Origin: DASXRA01 sp046734315
Lineage (GTDB): Bacteria > Actinomycetota > Actinomycetes > Mycobacteriales > Jatrophihabitantaceae
NCBI GenBank assembly: GCA_046734315.1
Contig: JBKPQY010000026.1
Location: forward strand, 1-38,131
Direction: 5' to 3'
DNA: 38,131 bases
The notes under the pieces: generated by a model
What the model was told of the DNA's origin: nothing
The model's database searches: none
Seen by the model: only the letters and a program-made list of their open reading frames with translations
Program-made: the position numbers and the translations under genes
Shown: positions 8,274 to 17,506 of the stretch, piece by piece
Layout: each line of letters begins with the position of its first letter
How positions within the stretch are numbered: the first letter of the stretch is position 1

Positions 8274-8801
8274 TCACATTTTCTTCGCCAGTCTCTCCAG
8301 CATCGTCGTGTTGCGTGCCGTTGTCGGATTGTCGGGCAGCGCCTGCTTCCACTGCCTGGGCCCTAGCGTCGTCTCCGGTGACCTCGAGCGGATGAGCCAG
8401 TGCACGTCGCGGCCGCGGACCACGACCTCGTCGTGATCGTTGGACAGCGCCAAGACTGCCCTCTTCTCCGCGGCTGTGAGCCGAGTCAGCGGAAGCAGCG
8501 CGAAATGCGTGTGGCCGGGGGCGATGACACCGAAGGGCTTGGCCGCGGCGAGATCATTCACCTGTCGTGCGGTGCGAACGAATGTCGTGAGCTCGAAGCC
8601 GAACACGTCCTCCAGCGCTGCGCGAATGGCGGCTTCATGGTCGGACGCGGTCCCGGTCGCGCTGAACAGCAGGTTGCCGCTGTTGGCGTAGCTGCTGACA
8701 TCCTGGAGGCGGAGCCCTTCCAAGACTTTACGGGCGACGGGCATCGCAACCCTTCGCTCTCCGACGTTCACCGCACGAAGAAACGCCACGAACCGCGCCA
8801 C
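8274..8801 (-). CDS. DUF1697 family protein
   Basis: A GTG at 8801 gives a 175-residue protein starting VARFVAFLRAVNVG, the characteristic DUF1697 N terminus; the upstream ATG at 8867 would add an unrelated 22-residue tail. The family markers SYANSGNLLFSA and a hydrophobic beta segment ending HFALLPL are present, and the length fits the family (about 175-185). Structure predictions for this family suggest an alpha/beta fold; no activity is known. No membrane segment or signal peptide is seen. Confidence 0.87.
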   Translation of the reverse strand: MARFVAFLRAVNVGERRVAMPVARKVLEGLRLQDVSSYANSGNLLFSATGTASDHEAAIRAALEDVFGFELTTFVRTARQVNDLAAAKPFGVIAPGHTHFALLPLTRLTAAEKRAVLALSNDHDEVVVRGRDVHWLIRSRSPETTLGPRQWKQALPDNPTTARNTTMLERLAKKM

Positions 8802-8924
8802 AGCACAATCCCACCACGTGCTACTCCCGGTTTCGCACGCGGCACGAGTCGATCCGCATGTCGGCATTCCCTACGCCGTCGCAACCGGCGTCGTCTTCGT
8901 GCGCGAGTCGTGTCGTTCGCCGAC

Positions 8925-9185
8925 CTATCGGAATCGGGCGGCGGAGACTGCCACGGTCGTGAAGCTCACCGATCCGTCTTGGACCACCGGGAGGTCGTCG
9001 AGCCGCCTCTTCGCGTCGGCAAGCGTGTCGCTGGTGAGCACTAGCCACAGGCGGGTACCGGCCACATCGACATAGCCGCTGTGCATGAAGCCGCTGTCGA
9101 CCATGGGACCAAGCCAGGCCCGAACGGCGTCGATCTGGTCGCCCTCGATCGGGCGGTGGATCGTTCCTTCGGCAAGGATCAGCAC
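8925..9185 (-). CDS. Small YciI / muconolactone-isomerase-like protein
   Basis: This 86-residue protein reads VLILAEGTIHRPI...MVDSGFMHSGYVDVAGTRLWLVL and ends SVSFTTVAVSAARFR. The beta-alpha-beta pattern of a dimeric ferredoxin-like fold resembles YciI or muconolactone isomerase-like proteins. The GTG at 9185 is preferred because GGACGGA stands a few bases upstream and family members begin at this strand. An ATG at 9251 would add 22 unconserved residues. Function is unknown. Confidence 0.65.
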   Translation of the reverse strand: MLILAEGTIHRPIEGDQIDAVRAWLGPMVDSGFMHSGYVDVAGTRLWLVLTSDTLADAKRRLDDLPVVQDGSVSFTTVAVSAARFR

Positions 9186-9342
9186 TGCGAAATTCCGTCC
9201 GGGTGAGCCGCGTGTGCGCGCCGCCGCTGCGTCACCGGGACAGCGAACCATTCATCGCGGGCCCGAGCAAGATCGATCGCTGTCGTGGGACCTCGTCGGC
9301 CGCCGCCTTCCCCGGCGGTGTATCCGGCGGACTACCGCTGAA

Positions 9343-10185
<843 letters not shown>

Positions 10186-10232
10186 CGACGTACTGTACTG
10201 ACGATCAGCGCCGCGGGTCTGCCTGCGTTCTG

Positions 10233-10556
10233 CTACATCGGCAGCAGCTCGAAGATCTCCACCGCGCACTTGCCGTCGCTATCGGCCAGGAACGGGAGGC
10301 CGTCGGTGAGCGCCTTAGCCGCAGTGAGATCATCGGCCTCGACGATCGTGTAGCCGATCAGGTCGCCGCCCGTCCCCTCATAGCCGTCGTCGCGAACGGA
10401 CACGCCCGTCCCGAACGGGCTGCCGGCGTCGACGAGCGCCGCGCCGACCTTCTCCACCCACGCGCCGAACGCGGCCCTCCGCTCGGCGCCCTGCTCGGGC
10501 GTGAGGTCGGACATCGGAGTCGCCCTGCCACGGTAGAGATAGATGAATTTCGCCAT
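10233..10556 (-). CDS. YciI-like (YCII/DGPF-domain) protein
   Basis: This 107-residue protein begins MAKFIYLYRG and contains a helix with LTPEQGAERRAAFGAWVEKVG, then GGDLIGYTIVEADDLTAAKA. The pattern fits the YCII-related dimeric alpha/beta-barrel fold seen in many actinobacterial single-domain proteins. It lacks the His-Asp pair of enzymatically characterised YciI. It lies 47 bp upstream of nadE on the same strand, which may reflect co-transcription. Substrate and activity are unknown. Confidence 0.82.
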   Translation of the reverse strand: MAKFIYLYRGRATPMSDLTPEQGAERRAAFGAWVEKVGAALVDAGSPFGTGVSVRDDGYEGTGGDLIGYTIVEADDLTAAKALTDGLPFLADSDGKCAVEIFELLPM

Positions 10557-10654
10557 GTCGATCGCCCCTTCAACAACCGGCGTGCCCCTTGCCCATCATC
10601 ACCTCATTGACGAACGGCGCCGGCGCGGACGGACAAGCGTGTCGGTCGATCTGC

Positions 10655-13545
10655 TCAGCCGGTCAGTGCGCCGTCCAGGACGTGCAAGGCGCGGTCGGCT
10701 TCGCGTTTGGATATCACGAGCGGCGGCTTGATCTTGAGGACGTTCGCACCCGGACCGTCCGCCGACAGCAGGACTCGTTGAGCAACCGCGGCTTCGACCA
10801 CGGCACGCGCCCGCTCGGACGCCGGTTCGCGCGTGGAACGATCGGCGACCAGATCGACTCCGAGGAACAGCCCTCGACCTCGCACGTCGCCGATGCACGC
10901 GTGCCGGCGTTGCAGCTCGCGCAGACCCGCCGCGAGATGGCCGCCCACGTCCGCCGCGTTCGCCATCAGCCGCTCGTCGCGGATCGTGTCGAGCACGGCC
11001 AGGCCGATCGTGCAGCTGACCGGGTTGCCGCCGAAGGTGTTGAAGTACTCCATCCCGGTGACGAACGACCTCGCGATCTGTGGCGTCGTGACGACAGCAG
11101 CGAGCGGGTGCCCGTTGCCGATGGGTTTGCCGAGTGTGACGACGTCGGGAACCACGCCGTGGCGCTCGAACGCCCACATCGCGTCGCCGACGCGGCCGAA
11201 GCCGCACTGCACCTCGTCGGCGATGCAGACGGCGCCCGCGGCGCGCGCGTATGCATAGGCCGCGGCCAGGTAACCGGTGGCGAGCTCGACCTGCCCGGCC
11301 ACACCGGGGATCGACTCATGCAGAACGCGGCGGCGCCGTGCGCGTGCCGCGCCACCTCTTCGGCGTAAGCGACGCCGTCGTCGCCGTGCTCGCCGCGGTA
11401 TGGGTCGGGCAGGCGACACACCCGCACTCGCGGACCGGCGCCGGCGCCCCCCGCACGAGCGAACTTGTAGTGGCTGACCTCGATCAGTGCGCCGGTGTGG
11501 CCGTGATAGGCGTGCTCCAGCGCGAGCACGACGTCCCGGCCGGTGTGGGTCCGGGCAAGGCGCAACGCGAGGTCGTTCGCCTCGCTGCCGGAGTTGACGA
11601 GGAAGACCACGCTCAGCGGATCGGGAAACAGCGCGACGAGACGGCGCGCGTACTCGGCGATCGCCGGGTGAAGGTAGCGGGTGTTGGTGTTCAGGATGCG
11701 CGCCTGCTCGCTCAGCGCCGCGGTGACTCGAGGATGGCAGTGGCCCACATGCGCAACGTTGTTCACCAGGTCGAGGTAGCGGCGACCGTCTGAGTCGATC
11801 AGCTCCGTGCCCTCCCCCGTGACGATCTGCAGCGGCGTCGCGTAGCTGAGCGACAACGTGGCGGACAGGTTCGTGCCGCGGCGGCTCACGATCCAGTCGC
11901 GATCGCGCTGCGGGGGTGCGGGCTCGATCGGCAGCCGGCAGACGAGATTCGGATCCGGTGAGATCGACTGCCACACGTCCCGCTCGCTGCGCCGCGCGAC
12001 ACCCGGCAGGTCGTGCGAGCGGCCGAGCAGGGTCGTGAACAGTTGGATGTGCGGATGGGGCTGCCAGCCGCCGTTCTCGTCCGGCGCGCCGACGGTCGCG
12101 ACCCGCTCGCCGCGAGCGACCCGTTGCCCCGGCCGAACCCGCGTAGTCACCTCACGGGCCAGGTGCCCGAGCAGCAGCCAGAACGGCGTGCCGTCCGAGG
12201 TCTCGTGCCGCAGCAGCAGGGTCCCGCCGTAGTCCTGCGCCGCCGGCCGGACCGCAACCGCCACGACGTCGCCGTCGAACGGCGCGTACACCGGCTCGCC
12301 GGCGGGCACGAACAGGTCCAGGCCGAGGTGGACGGTGCGCCGCTCACCATCGGCGCCCGCGAACTCGTCGGCGGTGTACACGGGGCGGTCTTCGCGGTAG
12401 CGGCCCACGGCCAGGTCCGCACCGTCAGGCAGCACCACCGCTGTGCTGAGGTCGGCATCCGCCGGCAGGACGAGCACCTTCGCGTCGGGACGGGCCGCCG
12501 CCACGACGGGCGCCGGGTCGGCGGCGGCCGACGACAGCCAGGCAACGACCGTCCGCGACTCCGGCGCGGCGGGGTATCCGCATGCGTCGCGCAGACGGCA
12601 CACCGCGAGCGCGCCGAGCGCGTCGCCGAGTCTTGGCGCCACCCGCCGAATCGGGCCCTGGCTCACCTGCAGATAGGCGTTGTCCGGATCGTCGTCACCC
12701 TGGCGCACCGCGTTGACCACGCTCATCGCCAGCCTGGTGGCGATCAGGCCCGGCAGAATCGCGACCTCGGCCACGGTCAACGGTGCCTCCCGGTGATAGC
12801 CGGCCACGAGCGGCAGCACCGGTGCGAGCACGTCGTCACCCGCGTGTAGCACCGCGTAGGCGCACAGCGTCGCAAGTCCGCACACGCGCGGCGCCCGATC
12901 GACGTCGCCGAAGTCGATCAGCCCGGCCGGTGCACCGTTCTCGTCGACGAGCACGTTGTGCTCGTTGGCGTCGTTGTGAATCGCCTGCGACGGCATTCGA
13001 TCCAGCGCCGCGCCCAGTTCGTCGCGGAAGCGCCCCATCGTGGCGACAGTGAATTCCCGGCATCGGGCGGGCAGGCGCTCCGGATCGAAGCTCAGTTGCC
13101 CGGCGCCCGGCATGCTCCACCCGTGCGGCACGGCCAGCGCGGGATGGTCGAAGTCGGCCAGCGCCGCATCGAGCGCGGCGACTGACGCACCGACGCCGCG
13201 CAAGTCTATGTCGGTCAGCGGGCGGTCGGTCCACGGCCCGCCGTCGATCCAGCTCAGCACCCGGGCGACACGCGGCCGGCCCTCGACGTCGATCGCGCGG
13301 CGGTCAAGCAGCGCAGGCGTCCGCACCGGCAGCGCACGCCCGGCGAGGTGGCGCAGGACGGCATCCTCGAGTTCGAGGCGGTCCGGATCGGCATCGGCCG
13401 CCGCGAGCTTGAGGACGACCGGCCGCCCGTCTGCGGAGCACACCTGAGCATTCAGGTCCCGCTCGCCAGGAAGCGGCACCAGATCGAGGTAGCCGGGAAG
13501 CAGCGCAGCGGCGGCGCTTTCCAGCGCGGCGAGACCGACGGTCAT
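10655..13545 (-). pseudogene. Three-domain protein: APH-type phosphotransferase, M23 peptidase domain, class III aminotransferase; one frameshift
   Basis: From the ATG at 13545 the frame encodes an APH-fold kinase (IHNDANEHN with D192 and N197; DFGD with D211). An M23/LytM-like domain follows (HLGLD with H406 and D410; HPHIQLF near 497-502), then a PLP-dependent class III aminotransferase from about 545 (NSGSEAND; YHGH). Homology leaves this frame after GAAAF (F741) and resumes in the next frame as ESIPGVAGQVELATGYLAAA. It continues through the PLP lysine motif LGKPIGNGHP to the stop at 10655. One base is missing near 11318-11322; restored, the protein would be about 963 residues, the usual size of this fused family. 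No second lesion is seen, so the break is recent or a sequencing error. Substrate probably an amino-alcohol or amine phosphate, by analogy with related aminotransferases. Confidence 0.85.
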
Positions 13546-13693
13546 CGACCTACCGCGGGGTCCGCGTGCGGCACGCCGCCCACCCCGCGCGGCCGTACTT
13601 CGCAGCCGTCTGCGCCGATCATGCCGTTCTCCCGTCGATCAGGTAGGACCATCCGTCGGCGTCCGTGTCGCCGACGTCACCGGTATGCAGCTC
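13542..13693 (-). pseudogene. Remnant of an AMP-binding acyl-CoA synthetase/ligase
   Basis: Reading leftwards, one frame gives LHTGDVGDTDADGWSYLIDGR and then stops. A neighbouring frame continues NGMIGADGCEVRPRGVGGVPH and ADPAV. Together they match the conserved adenylate-forming core (TGD...DGyly..DR..dmI..gg..v.P.evE.vl..hpaV). A frameshift lies near 13620, the upstream frame holds a stop just before LHTGD, and the last 80 or so residues of the family are missing. The final TGA overlaps the ATG of the three-domain gene, as expected if the two once formed an operon. This is a decayed fragment, not a functional gene. Confidence 0.6.
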
Positions 13694-13784
13694 GCGCTAG
13701 CGGAACGCAACCGCTCGCTGCCCACGATGGCACCGAAGGTGTACGGTTCCTACCCCGGCCTCCGTTCCGGTTCTAGCGCAGCGA

Positions 13785-13802
13785 CTGAAACGAGTGTTCC
13801 AG
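13785..13802. promoter_or_regulatory. Operator 1 of the TetR-type regulator
   Basis: CTGAAACGAGTGTTCCAG is an 18-bp inverted repeat (7-bp arms, one mismatch). It is near-identical to the perfect palindrome in front of the aminotransferase operon (14560-14577), differing at two positions. It lies 122 bases before the regulator start codon, which suggests autoregulation. Confidence 0.7.
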
Positions 13803-13834
13803 TCCGATCCGAGCGTTGCTGGTCGGCCGGCGTC

Positions 13835-13848
13835 GGAACAGTGTTTCA
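13835..13848. promoter_or_regulatory. Possible secondary operator in the TetR promoter region
   Basis: GGAACAGTGTTTCA carries the same GGAAC and GTTTCA half-sites as the main operators but with a spacer one base shorter. It lies 76 bases upstream of the regulator start. It is a weaker match and may be fortuitous. Confidence 0.4.
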
Positions 13849-13924
13849 CGTATGGTTATCAGCACGGTCACGCGTTCGAGCGGATCGCCGCGCTCGGCAG
13901 GCTTGGTTCAGGAGGGGTAATCAC

Positions 13925-14491
13925 GTGACGGTTCCCGTGAGGGAGTCGGCGCGGAAGCGCGAGCTGCTCGATGCCGCATACGCGTACGTCGCCGAGCACG
14001 GGATGGTCGACATGTCCTTGCGGCCGCTCGCCGATGCTGTCGGATCCAGCCCGCGCGTCCTGCTGTTTCTCTTCAGAAGTAAGGATCAATTGATCCAGGC
14101 GCTGCTCGCTCGGGCTCGTGAGGACGAGTTGGCGTCGCTTCGGCAGATCGACATCAGCTCGGCCGGCGGAGTGTCCGGAACCGCGCTGCGTGTCTGGCGA
14201 TGGCTTTCCACACCCGGGCATCGGCGCCTGTTGATGCTCTGGGCGGAGGGCTATGCCCGGTCGCTTATCGACCCCGCTGGACCGTGGGCCGGTTTCGCCC
14301 GCCAGACGGTGGACGACTGGCTGGACATTCTCGCGGCGGCCCAGCCTCCGGCGCGGCGGCGCACCCGTGCCGGAGCGACAGAAAGGACGCTGGCCCTGTC
14401 CGTCCTGCGTGGCTCGCTTCTGGACTTGCTGGCCACTGGCGATGAGCGTCGGGTCACTGCAGCGGTGCGCTCGTACTTCAGCGACACCTGA
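13925..14491 (+). CDS. TetR/AcrR-family transcriptional regulator
   Basis: A GTG at 13925 with AGGAGG about 8 bases upstream gives a 188-residue protein. The N-terminal helix-turn-helix runs from KRELLDAAYAYVAEHGMVDM to LRPLADAVGSSPRVLLFLFR, followed by SKDQLIQALLARAR, the standard TetR layout. The C-terminal half (about 75-188) is helical and should form the dimer and ligand pocket; its sequence does not reveal the ligand. Near-identical palindromes lie upstream of this gene and of the adjacent operon, so it probably represses both itself and the operon. Longer starts at 13685 and beyond lack a ribosome site. Confidence 0.92.
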   Translation: MTVPVRESARKRELLDAAYAYVAEHGMVDMSLRPLADAVGSSPRVLLFLFRSKDQLIQALLARAREDELASLRQIDISSAGGVSGTALRVWRWLSTPGHRRLLMLWAEGYARSLIDPAGPWAGFARQTVDDWLDILAAAQPPARRRTRAGATERTLALSVLRGSLLDLLATGDERRVTAAVRSYFSDT

Positions 14492-14526
14492 CAGACGATG
14501 CCTCGCCGGGGCTGAGCAGAATCCCC

Positions 14527-14555
14527 TTAACAGTCGGGCTGTCTTCTGCTAGCCT
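14527..14555 (+). promoter_or_regulatory. Predicted sigma-70-type promoter of the aminotransferase operon
   Basis: TTAACA (14527-14532) and TAGCCT (14550-14555) are separated by 17 bases, a good -35/-10 pair. Transcription would start near 14562, inside the operator at 14560-14577, so a bound repressor would block initiation. Confidence 0.5.
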
Positions 14556-14559
14556 TCGA

Positions 14560-14577
14560 CTGAAACGACTGTTTCAG
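14560..14577. promoter_or_regulatory. Perfect TetR-type operator upstream of the aminotransferase operon
   Basis: CTGAAACGACTGTTTCAG has perfect 7-bp arms around a 4-bp centre. It overlaps the predicted transcription start and ends 19 bases before the first ATG of the operon. The same motif recurs before the neighbouring regulator. Confidence 0.75.
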
Positions 14578-14596
14578 CGGCCCTCCCGGAGGCTAG

Positions 14597-15574
14597 ATGA
14601 TGACTCGCGCCGACACGACAACGGCAGCGACCGTCAATCCGTTCGGCACCCCGTGCCCGTTGGTCAACGTCAACGGCCGGGTGCTGGACCGCGGTGACGC
14701 TGCACTTGACGTCCATGCGCACGCGGTGTCCTACGGCACCGGAACGTTCGAGGGCATCCGCGCCTACTGGAACCCGCGCCACGAACAGCTGTATCTAGGC
14801 GAGGCGGTCGGCCACTTCGAACGCCTGCATCGCTCCGCGCGGATCCTGGGCCTGCCACTGGAGGTCTCGGTCAGTGAGCTCGTCGAGATGACAAGGGAGC
14901 TGCTGCACGCCAATGATGTTCACGATCACGCCTACGTTCGACCGATCCTCTTGCAGTCGGGGGCCGTTCTCCCGGTACGAATGCACGACATCGACGTGCG
15001 CTTGTCGATTGCCGTGACGCCGCTTCCGGGCGACTACCTTGCATCGACGGGAGTGCGCTGCATGGTCAGCTCATGGCGTCGTGCGACGGACGCAATGACT
15101 CCCAACCGCGCGAAGGTAATCGGCAGCTATGTCGGCCCGGCGCTGGCCAAGACCGAGGCCATCCGGGCGGGCTTCGACGAGGCGTTGATGCTCACACTGG
15201 ACGGATTCGTGGCCGAGGCGACAACTGCGAACGTGCTGGTGCGCTTCGGCGACACATGGAGCACACCACCTGGAACCGACGACATTCTCGAAGGAATCAC
15301 GCGGGCTCAGGTCATGAGCCTGATCGAAGAGAACACCGGGCGAAGCGTCGCCGAACGGCGCATCCACCGCTCGGAGCTCTACTACGCCGACGAGATCCTG
15401 TTATGCGGCACGGCTGCCACAGTCGTTCCCGTGGTCGCGATCGACGGCCGACAGGTCGGCGACGGCACCGTCGGCACGCGCGGCACGAAAGTGCGCGAAG
15501 ACCTGTGGGCCATCAGCATGCGGGAGGACGACCGCCACCCAGAGTGGACGACTCCCGTCTACGAGAAAGGCTGA
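14597..15574 (+). CDS. Class IV (branched-chain-type) aminotransferase
   Basis: This 325-residue PLP enzyme has the fold-type IV layout: VSYGTGTFEGIRAY near residue 44, YVRPILLQSG near 113, and the PLP lysine in RAKVIGSYVG (K173). Further markers are FDEALMLTLDGFVAEATTAN with E207 and the phosphate-binding GITRAQV. It should exchange amino groups between an amino acid, probably branched-chain-like, and 2-oxoglutarate. GGAGG stands 4 bases before the ATG at 14597 and 7 before the ATG at 14600, so translation may begin at the second Met. The operon setting with cupin and oxidoreductase genes argues for a dedicated role rather than housekeeping IlvE, so I give no gene symbol. Confidence 0.9.
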   Translation: MMTRADTTTAATVNPFGTPCPLVNVNGRVLDRGDAALDVHAHAVSYGTGTFEGIRAYWNPRHEQLYLGEAVGHFERLHRSARILGLPLEVSVSELVEMTRELLHANDVHDHAYVRPILLQSGAVLPVRMHDIDVRLSIAVTPLPGDYLASTGVRCMVSSWRRATDAMTPNRAKVIGSYVGPALAKTEAIRAGFDEALMLTLDGFVAEATTANVLVRFGDTWSTPPGTDDILEGITRAQVMSLIEENTGRSVAERRIHRSELYYADEILLCGTAATVVPVVAIDGRQVGDGTVGTRGTKVREDLWAISMREDDRHPEWTTPVYEKG

Positions 15575-15576
15575 CC

Positions 15577-15957
15577 ATGGACGCAGTGAGACCGATCGAC
15601 CAGATCAGCCGCCGGGAGATCTGGGACGGCGTCACGGCACGGATGGTAGAGGGCGAGCGCATGACATTGGCCATCGTGGAGATCGCACCCGGCAGGCGGG
15701 TACCTGAGCACGCACACGACAACGAGCAGATCGGATTCGTCATCGAGGGCTCGGTGACCTTCACGGTCGGCGACGAGGTGTGCGAGCTGGGGCCGGGTGG
15801 CACCTGGCGCATCTTCTCCAACGTCCCTCACCACGTCGATGTCGGACCGCGCGGCGCCGTCGTCGCCGAGGCGTATGCGCCCGGACGGGCCGACTGGGCG
15901 GTGCTCCCGCAGCTAGCGCCTGCATCACCGGTGTGGCCTGATGGCGCGCACCGATAG
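15577..15957 (+). CDS. Small cupin-domain protein
   Basis: This 126-residue protein has one cupin barrel. Motif 1 is RRVPEHAHDNEQIGFVIEGS, supplying two His and one Glu as metal ligands. Motif 2 is WRIFSNVPHHVDVGP, supplying a further His. It may be an isomerase, dioxygenase or binding protein; sequence alone does not decide. Start ATG at 15577 lies 2 bases after the aminotransferase stop, so it is tightly coupled within the operon. No export signal. Confidence 0.88.
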   Translation: MDAVRPIDQISRREIWDGVTARMVEGERMTLAIVEIAPGRRVPEHAHDNEQIGFVIEGSVTFTVGDEVCELGPGGTWRIFSNVPHHVDVGPRGAVVAEAYAPGRADWAVLPQLAPASPVWPDGAHR

Positions 15958-15969
15958 GCAGGGCTGAGC

Positions 15970-16920
15970 TTGCGCGCGCTGGTCGCCACCGGGGACAGCC
16001 GGCTTGTCGAGATCCGTGACGTGGAGCCTCCGAGCACCGCGACGGGCACCGTGATCGTCGACGTCGAGGCCATCTCGGTGAACCGCGGTGAGCTCCATCG
16101 CCTCGGAGCAGCAGGCGCAGGATGGCGTCCGGGCTGGGACTTCGTCGGCCGGGTCCCACGCGGCCGGGCCGGCCTGCCGCCCGGGACGCAGGTGTGCGGC
16201 ATGCTGGTCGAGGCCGCCTGGGCCGAACAGATCGCCGCGCCGGTCGACTTCCTGGCAGTGGTTCCACCGGCGGTGAACCCGCTCGACGCGGCGGCGTTAC
16301 CGGTTGCGGGCCTGACCGCTTTGCGGGTGCTGCGACTGGCCGGCGATCTCAGCGGCCGCAGCGTGTTCGTCGCCGGAGCGGCGGGCGGCGTCGGCCGATT
16401 CGCCGTGCAGCTGGCCCGGCTGTTCGGGGCGACCGTGCATGCTCACGTGGGCCGTCCCGAACGTCGCCTGGGCTTGTGCGATCTGGGCGCACATACGGTG
16501 TGGGTCGGGGCCGAGCGGCCCGCTGATCCGTTCGACGTCGTTCTCGACACCGTCGGGGGTCACTCGCTCGAGCGCGCATTCGACCTCGTCGCGTATCGCG
16601 GTCTAGTCGTGAGCTTTGGCAAGTCCGCCGGCGACGACAGCACCGTGCCGGTCAGCTCCTTCTATGCCAAGCAAGCGACGCTGCGCGGATACCACCTGCT
16701 GCGGGACGTGCTGGACATGCCACCCGGCGCCGACCTGGCGTGGCTGATCGATCTCGTGTCGCGCGGCGTGCTGCATATCGATCGCCAGGATGCGAGGCCG
16801 TGGACGCAAACCACACGCGTGCTGCGCGACCTCGAAGACCGCAACGTGATCGGGAAGGCCGTGCTGTCCGTCCGGCACCCGAATCGCTCTAGAACCCTCG
16901 GCCGCAGAATGGGGTCATGA
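15970..16920 (+). CDS. Zinc-independent medium-chain dehydrogenase/quinone reductase
   Basis: This 316-residue oxidoreductase has a GroES-like N-terminal domain (residues 1-110, including ISVNRGELHRL and PGWDFVGRV) and a Rossmann domain with VFVAGAAGGVGRFAVQLARL, the AxxGxxG NAD(P)-binding turn of quinone oxidoreductases. The catalytic and structural zinc Cys/His ligands of alcohol dehydrogenases are absent, so a double-bond or quinone reductase activity with NADPH is most likely. It begins with TTG at 15970, 12 bases after the cupin stop. Its final TGA overlaps the next gene's ATG. Confidence 0.88.
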   Translation: MRALVATGDSRLVEIRDVEPPSTATGTVIVDVEAISVNRGELHRLGAAGAGWRPGWDFVGRVPRGRAGLPPGTQVCGMLVEAAWAEQIAAPVDFLAVVPPAVNPLDAAALPVAGLTALRVLRLAGDLSGRSVFVAGAAGGVGRFAVQLARLFGATVHAHVGRPERRLGLCDLGAHTVWVGAERPADPFDVVLDTVGGHSLERAFDLVAYRGLVVSFGKSAGDDSTVPVSSFYAKQATLRGYHLLRDVLDMPPGADLAWLIDLVSRGVLHIDRQDARPWTQTTRVLRDLEDRNVIGKAVLSVRHPNRSRTLGRRMGS

Positions 16921-17225
16921 TCGCGCGGATCTGGCGCGGGTGGGCGCCGCCGGACAGAGCCGGTGACTACCAGCACCACTACGAGACAGATGTCAGCCGG
17001 CACCTTGGGGAAGTCAGCGGGTTCCGCGGCGCCCAGCTCCTCCGCCGAGACGAGCACGGGGAAGTCGCGTTCACCTCCATCACCTGGTTCACGGACCTGG
17101 ACGCGGTCCGAGCCTTCGCCGGGGAGGACTACGAGCGGGCCGTCGTGGAGGAACCGGCCCGGGCAGCGCTGGGCCGCTGGGACCAGCGCGTCAGCCATCA
17201 CGAAGTCGCCGTACACGTCCGGTAG
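16917..17225 (+). CDS. ABM-type (antibiotic biosynthesis monooxygenase-like) small protein
   Basis: This 102-residue protein begins MIARIWRGWAPPDRAGDYQH, continues FRGAQLLRRDEHGEVAFTSI, and has TWFTDLDAVRAFAGEDYERA. This is the ferredoxin-like alpha/beta barrel of ABM or heme-degrading monooxygenases. The ATG overlaps the oxidoreductase stop (ATGA), marking it as the last gene of the four-gene operon. Such proteins act as cofactor-free oxygenases or as binding proteins for small hydrophobic molecules; the actual role here is unknown. Confidence 0.82.
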   Translation: MIARIWRGWAPPDRAGDYQHHYETDVSRHLGEVSGFRGAQLLRRDEHGEVAFTSITWFTDLDAVRAFAGEDYERAVVEEPARAALGRWDQRVSHHEVAVHVR

Positions 17226-17296
17226 CGGGCCGAACCGGCCGATGCGCTGCCGAGACCGGTTCCGGCGCGACGAGGCGGGCGCTGTCGTCGGATGGC

Positions 17297-17324
17297 GGGG
17301 CGCTGGGCGTTTGCGCAGCGCCCC
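17297..17324 (+). terminator. Hairpin downstream of the aminotransferase operon
   Basis: A perfect 9-bp stem (17297-17305 with 17316-17324) around a 10-nt loop lies 71 bases after the last stop codon of the operon. It has no U-tract, so it may be a terminator, a 3'-end stabiliser or the first of the adjacent row of hairpins. Confidence 0.5.
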
Positions 17325-17343
17325 CACCCGGGCAGAACATAAG

Positions 17344-17506
17344 CGGGCGCCGAGAGATGCTCAGGCCGATGCGGCACCTAGGATGCGCTCGGCGCCCGGG
17401 CACCTCCGTGGCCGCGTAGGCCAGACCACGGGGGTGCCGCAACTCTCCTCCGCCCCCACAGGCCCCGGCGGCCCGCACCCGCCGCGACGCCTATCCCAGC
17501 GGGTGC
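17344..17506. other. Row of three strong hairpins, candidate structured RNA
   Basis: Three stems follow one another. 17344-17354 pairs with 17388-17398 (11 bp, perfect). 17399-17411 pairs with 17426-17438 (13 bp, one G-U wobble in the plus-strand RNA). 17475-17482 pairs with 17499-17506 (8 bp, perfect). The first two stems abut exactly. No convincing coding frame crosses them, and they match no RNA family I can name. Strand is undecided, since stems fold on both strands; the G-U pair slightly favours the plus strand. Confidence 0.4.
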
